Shown here: positions 6,654 to 9,565 of the stretch, piece by piece
Layout: each line of letters begins with the position of its first letter
How positions within the stretch are numbered: the first letter of the stretch is position 1
Assembly: GCA_913057845.1 (NCBI GenBank)
Contig: CAJXPC010000047.1
Location: forward strand, 1 to 9,565
Origin: an uncultured Pseudomonadota bacterium
GTDB taxonomy: Bacteria; Pseudomonadota; Gammaproteobacteria; Burkholderiales; Eutrophovitaceae
DNA length: 9,565 nt
Reading direction: 5' to 3'
Notes under the pieces: model-generated
What the model was told of the DNA's origin: nothing
Databases searched by the model: none
What the model saw: only the letters and a program-made list of their open reading frames with translations
Program-made: the position numbers and the translations under genes

Positions 6654-7427
6654 ATGCAAACATCAAATTTTAAGCACTTGGATATCACAATAGACGAAAA
6701 AGTCGCAATAGTGACTATTAACCGACCAGAAAAGCGGAATGCTCTATCTCCCGAGGTACTGCAAGAGATTACTGCAGCATTTGCGGCATTACCCCAAGAT
6801 GCTGGAATACACGCAATAGTCTTCACCGGAGGAGAACAGTACTTCTCAGCCGGCTTTGATTTAAATGAAATTAGAAAACTCGAGAAACTGAATAATGAGT
6901 CCTATACAGCTATGTTTCACCAAACTTATCGCTCTATTTTGTTTTGTCCACTGCCTGTCATCTGTGCAGTTGGCGGTCCAGCTATAGCTGGCGGATTCGA
7001 TCTGACCATGATGTGCGACTTCCGTTACGCTTCGACAAAAGCAAAATTCGGGCAACGTGAAATAGCGCTATCGCTAACACCAATACTGGACCCCCTCTGG
7101 CGCATCATTGGTCTCGGTAGAGCGAAGGAGTTAACACTTACTGGGCGCATTTATGATGCAGCAGAGGCAAAAGAAATTGGTTTTGTCAATGAAGTGTATC
7201 CAACTGATGAGCTTCTGGGCCACGTTCTTGAAATAGCACGCAATATGGCTAAATTTGACAGACAATGCCTTATTGAAACCAAACAACTTTCAAATCAATT
7301 GCTCAATCAAGATCTCGAAAGCAGCATGCGCATTCAAGAGTGGTTATTTAGAACTTACATCGGATCCAATGAAAATCACGAACGGATAGATGCACTCCTA
7401 GAAACTCTTAAAAAAAATAAAACTTAA
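6654..7427 (+). CDS. Enoyl-CoA hydratase/isomerase (crotonase) family protein
   Basis: This crotonase-fold protein of 257 residues acts on an acyl-CoA, in the hydratase, isomerase or hydrolase sense; the exact substrate is unknown. The family core is clear: INRPEKRNAL (22-31), the oxyanion-hole loops FSAGFDL (64-70) and GPAIAGGFDL (108-117), MMCDFRYAS (119-127), AKFGQREI (130-137) and LTGRIYDAAEAKEIGFVNE (162-180). Compared with classical enoyl-CoA hydratase, the second acid (Glu164 of the rat enzyme) corresponds to Glu136. The first (Glu144) is Asp116, and the usual PGAGGTQRL block is replaced by TPILDPLWRI (142-151). This points to a divergent crotonase subgroup and not a standard beta-oxidation hydratase. 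ATG at 6654 gives a normal N-terminus without a visible Shine-Dalgarno sequence. The protease gene follows after 26 nt, probably on the same transcript. Confidence 0.88.
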   Translation: MQTSNFKHLDITIDEKVAIVTINRPEKRNALSPEVLQEITAAFAALPQDAGIHAIVFTGGEQYFSAGFDLNEIRKLEKLNNESYTAMFHQTYRSILFCPLPVICAVGGPAIAGGFDLTMMCDFRYASTKAKFGQREIALSLTPILDPLWRIIGLGRAKELTLTGRIYDAAEAKEIGFVNEVYPTDELLGHVLEIARNMAKFDRQCLIETKQLSNQLLNQDLESSMRIQEWLFRTYIGSNENHERIDALLETLKKNKT

Positions 7428-7453
7428 CCAAATTCATTAATAACACCCGCTTT

Positions 7454-8578
7454 ATGTCCAGAAACAGTCAATACAGATTTAGATCTCGGATCGCAACAAT
7501 AATGATGTTAATTATTGCCTGCCTTACAGGAGGATTGGTCTACCTGAATGCCGCGAGTGACCTCAACAAAATAGCGGCACGAACGATCACTCCTAGAGGG
7601 CCACTAACTGATGAAGAAAATTCAACCATAGCTATTTTTGAACATGCTAAAAAATCAGTAGTTTTTATCAGCACCAAGCAACGCGTTAGAGATCATTGGA
7701 CACGCAATATATTTTCGGTTCCAAGTGGAACAGGCTCAGGATTAATATGGGATTCACAAGGACATGTCATCACTAATTTTCATGTCATTAAGGGTAGCAG
7801 CGAAGCTACAATCAGGCTTGAGGATGGTAGAGACTATAAAGCTGCTTTAGTAGGCGTAAGCCCATCACACGACCTTGCGGTTCTAAAAATTACAGTTGCA
7901 ACCGAATCACCCCCACCGATCCCTATTGGAGAGAGTGATGACCTCAAAGTAGGACAAAAAGTATACGCGATAGGTAATCCCTTTGGATTAGATTGGACGC
8001 TAACAACCGGAATAATATCTGCGCTGAATCGGAGTCTCGGTTCGGAAGGCGGACAAAATATTGAACATCTAATTCAAACGGATGCAGCAATCAACCCTGG
8101 AAACTCAGGAGGCCCATTGCTTGATTCTTATGGACGATTGATTGGTATCAACACTGCCATATACAGTCCATCAGGAGCTTCTGCTGGTATCGGATTTGCC
8201 GTTCCAGTCGACACAATTAATCGAGTTGTTCCGCAATTAATACAGCACAAAAAATACACACCACCAAGCATTGGCATACACCTTGATCCAGGGATTAATA
8301 AGCGCATTACAGAAACCATGGGGATTAAAGGCGTTGCGATTCTAAGAGTCACTCCGGGATCTTCCGCCGCGAACTCCGGGCTTGAAGCTGCCCGACTAAG
8401 GTCTGATAGCGTTATTGTCCCTGGAGATATCATCACCAAAATCGAAGGCATGCCGGTTGAATCTATCAGCAAGTATTATGGGTTGATGGATGATTTTAAA
8501 ATTGGTGAGGACATTACAATTTCAATTCACCGTCATGGCGAGAATTTAGATGTTATCGTTAGGGTCCAGGGTGGATAA
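7454..8578 (+). CDS. HtrA/DegS-like periplasmic serine protease (S1C) with one PDZ domain
   Basis: This envelope quality-control protease has 374 residues. Basic residues at the N-terminus are followed by a hydrophobic segment (about 13-33), acting as signal peptide or membrane anchor facing the periplasm. The trypsin-like domain (about 60-255) has the full triad: His110 in TNFHVI, Asp140 in SHDLAVLKI and Ser218 in NPGNSGGPL. AIGNPFGLDWTLTTGIISA (172-190) and GIGFAVP (245-251) are family hallmarks. A single PDZ domain covers about 270-372, with GVAILRVTPGSSAANSGL (293-310) and PGDIITKIEG (323-332). One PDZ plus an anchor suits the DegS/AlgW type more than DegP/MucD, which have two. DegS-like proteases cut an anti-sigma factor in the envelope stress response, but no rseA or rpoE homologue is in view, so that role is not claimed. 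The ATG at 7454 lies 26 nt after the crotonase stop. Confidence 0.93.
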   Translation: MSRNSQYRFRSRIATIMMLIIACLTGGLVYLNAASDLNKIAARTITPRGPLTDEENSTIAIFEHAKKSVVFISTKQRVRDHWTRNIFSVPSGTGSGLIWDSQGHVITNFHVIKGSSEATIRLEDGRDYKAALVGVSPSHDLAVLKITVATESPPPIPIGESDDLKVGQKVYAIGNPFGLDWTLTTGIISALNRSLGSEGGQNIEHLIQTDAAINPGNSGGPLLDSYGRLIGINTAIYSPSGASAGIGFAVPVDTINRVVPQLIQHKKYTPPSIGIHLDPGINKRITETMGIKGVAILRVTPGSSAANSGLEAARLRSDSVIVPGDIITKIEGMPVESISKYYGLMDDFKIGEDITISIHRHGENLDVIVRVQGG

Positions 8579-8596
8579 GGTGCCTATAACAACTGC

Positions 8597-9082
8597 TTAT
8601 GCTTCACCTTCAGTTGCTACGCTCACAGGTATAGCTTTAATTACGTCTGTCAGTACGCTAGGCGTAAGGCTCACTAAAAAACCTCTTGCTCCGCCATTAA
8701 TATAAATTCTGGGTAAATCGAGAATTGATTTCTCCATGTAAATCGGCATGACCTTCCGGGTGCCAAATGGGGATGTCCCACCAACCACATACCCCGAATG
8801 CTTAGTCGCAACCTTAGGGTCACATGGCGTAATTCTCTTCGCCCCAATAATGCGCGCCAGACTTTTGGTGGAGACCTGTTTATCACCATGCATTAGAGCG
8901 ACCAGTGCCTTAGCATCTTCGGTTTGCATGATAAGGGTCTTAACAACGACATGCTCCGAAATACCCAATTCTCGAGCAGAAACAGTCGTTCCTCCACGCT
9001 CCTGATAAGCGTATAGGTGCTCGGTATAGGCGATCTTATGAGCCCTCAAGAATCGCACTGCTGCTGTGACTGGTGATTTCAC
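8597..9082 (-). CDS. ybaK: YbaK/EbsC-family Cys-tRNA(Pro) deacylase
   Basis: This trans-editing enzyme hydrolyses Cys-tRNA(Pro) formed when prolyl-tRNA synthetase mischarges tRNA(Pro) with cysteine. The 161-residue product is a single YbaK/ProX domain of normal length. Lys48 in HVVVKTLIM is the conserved lysine of the active pocket, and GGTSPFG (101-107) is the family's substrate-binding loop. INGGARGFLVSL (128-139) is the usual C-terminal glycine-rich block. The start is GTG (9082-9080), set by a strong GGAGG (9097-9093) that lies in the last codons of the upstream Nudix gene; the Nudix TAG is 5 bp away. The two genes are therefore likely co-transcribed and translationally coupled. It converges on the HtrA-like gene with an 18-bp gap. 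Confidence 0.93.
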   Translation of the reverse strand: MKSPVTAAVRFLRAHKIAYTEHLYAYQERGGTTVSARELGISEHVVVKTLIMQTEDAKALVALMHGDKQVSTKSLARIIGAKRITPCDPKVATKHSGYVVGGTSPFGTRKVMPIYMEKSILDLPRIYINGGARGFLVSLTPSVLTDVIKAIPVSVATEGEA

Positions 9083-9087
9083 GTTAG

Positions 9088-9565
9088 CTAAACCTCCAAC
9101 AGAGTAGACGCTAAAATATATAGCATTCCCGCGGTAGCTCCCCAGATTTCGTGATCAAGGTGCGGTAACCTATAAAAATATCGTTTCTCAGATTCGTTAG
9201 ATTGTGATGAAAGCTTGTAATTGCCAAGGTCTAATACAACTTCCATAGGCACTTCAAATATTGAGTCCACCTCGAAGGGATCTAAAACACAATCAAAAGG
9301 AGACTCAATCCAGGCAACAACTGGAGTAACTCTAAAACCCGTTCGAATATCATATTCAGGCAATCTCCCTAACAAATCAGACTCATCGAGATGTAATCCA
9401 ATCTCCTCTTGAGTTTCCCTCAAGGCAGTTATCTTCCTGTTAGCATCCTCATCCGAAACTCTTCCGCCTGGGAAGCTGACCTGACCTGCATGGTGTTTTA
9501 GATGGCTGGTTCTTTTTGTCAACAAAATAGACAGCTGGGCAGTTCGATGAACAATAGGAATCAAC
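9088..9565 (-). CDS. Nudix CoA pyrophosphatase, 5' end outside the window
   Basis: This Nudix hydrolase of the CoA-diphosphatase (YeaB/NudL, UPF0035) type is predicted to cleave CoA or its derivatives to phosphopantetheine and 3',5'-ADP. About 158 residues are visible. ILLTKRTSHLKHHAGQVSF followed by PGG (13-33) is the UPF0035 signature that marks the CoA-specific group. The Nudix box follows from Gly34 with ALRETQEEIGL (47-57), keeping the metal-binding REXXEE. PFEVDSIFEVPM (96-107) and WGATAGMLYILA (141-152) are the usual C-terminal blocks. The frame is open to the window edge; the TTG codon at 9564-9562 is interior (family members continue upstream), so no start is called. Its last codons (LEV, then TAG) carry the ribosome binding site of ybaK. 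Confidence 0.92.
   Translation of the reverse strand, partial: LIPIVHRTAQLSILLTKRTSHLKHHAGQVSFPGGRVSDEDANRKITALRETQEEIGLHLDESDLLGRLPEYDIRTGFRVTPVVAWIESPFDCVLDPFEVDSIFEVPMEVVLDLGNYKLSSQSNESEKRYFYRLPHLDHEIWGATAGMLYILASTLLEV
9093..9097 (-). promoter_or_regulatory. Shine-Dalgarno site of ybaK inside the end of the Nudix gene
   Basis: GGAGG on the minus strand (plus-strand CCTCC) lies 10 nt before the ybaK GTG and overlaps the Nudix codons for Leu-Glu-Val just before its TAG. It is the strongest ribosome binding site in the window and ties the two genes' translation together. Confidence 0.65.

Noticed and set aside
8590..8616. CAACTG/CAGTTG inverted repeat at the HtrA-like/ybaK junction as a bidirectional terminator
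   Set aside because: The stem is 6 bp with a 15-nt loop and has no T-run on either strand; it falls mostly inside the ybaK coding region.
47..9565. tRNA, rRNA, CRISPR, insertion sequence, prophage, toxin-antitoxin or defence system
   Set aside because: I scanned for tRNA arm motifs, repeated spacers, terminal inverted repeats, transposase motifs and small paired genes and found none that hold up.

Overview
The window looks like one end of an assembled contig from a low-GC (about 40-45% by eye) betaproteobacterium, most likely Burkholderiales-like. The evidence is the run orn / M48 (Ste24-type) peptidase / pterin-carbinolamine dehydratase / rsgA / CobD-CbiB-like membrane protein / CoA-pyrophosphatase. 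From memory this is a familiar neighbourhood in that group (e.g. Burkholderia, Polynucleobacter). The phasin-like remnant at the left end fits too. No genus can be named from the sequence alone.

Layout. 1-46 is not genomic: it is the tail of an Illumina P7 primer, an i7 index and the Nextera read-2 transposase adapter. 47-255 is AT-rich non-coding DNA with two adjacent inverted repeats, a 13-bp direct repeat and promoter-like hexamers. 256-717 holds a broken phasin-like gene (three frames, one internal stop), with a terminator-like hairpin plus T-run near its end. pgi (818-2431, +) follows behind a plausible sigma-70 promoter and overlaps orn (2424-2969, -) tail to tail by 8 bp. A 76-bp divergent spacer then separates orn from a plus-strand group: M48 membrane peptidase (3046-4299), phhB-like dehydratase (4319-4663) and rsgA (4713-5591). 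A diverged CobD/CbiB-like membrane protein (5619-6482, -) faces rsgA. A 171-bp AT-rich divergent spacer leads to an enoyl-CoA hydratase/isomerase-family gene (6654-7427, +) and an HtrA/DegS-like serine protease (7454-8578, +). A minus-strand pair closes the window: a Nudix CoA pyrophosphatase that runs off the right edge (9088-9565) and, 5 bp downstream of it, a YbaK-type Cys-tRNA(Pro) deacylase (8597-9082).

How they fit together. These are mostly housekeeping genes: glycolysis/gluconeogenesis (pgi), the last step of RNA decay (orn), 30S subunit maturation (rsgA), tRNA proofreading (ybaK), nucleotide/CoA housekeeping (Nudix) and envelope protein quality control (M48 and HtrA-like proteases). 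Four of the nine genes whose start lies in the window begin with TTG or GTG, and most plus-strand genes lack a clear Shine-Dalgarno sequence. I found no tRNA, rRNA, CRISPR array, insertion sequence or defence system, and nothing that amounts to an undescribed biological system. The points most worth checking are the untrimmed adapter, the decayed phasin, the atypical crotonase and the unusual translation starts.
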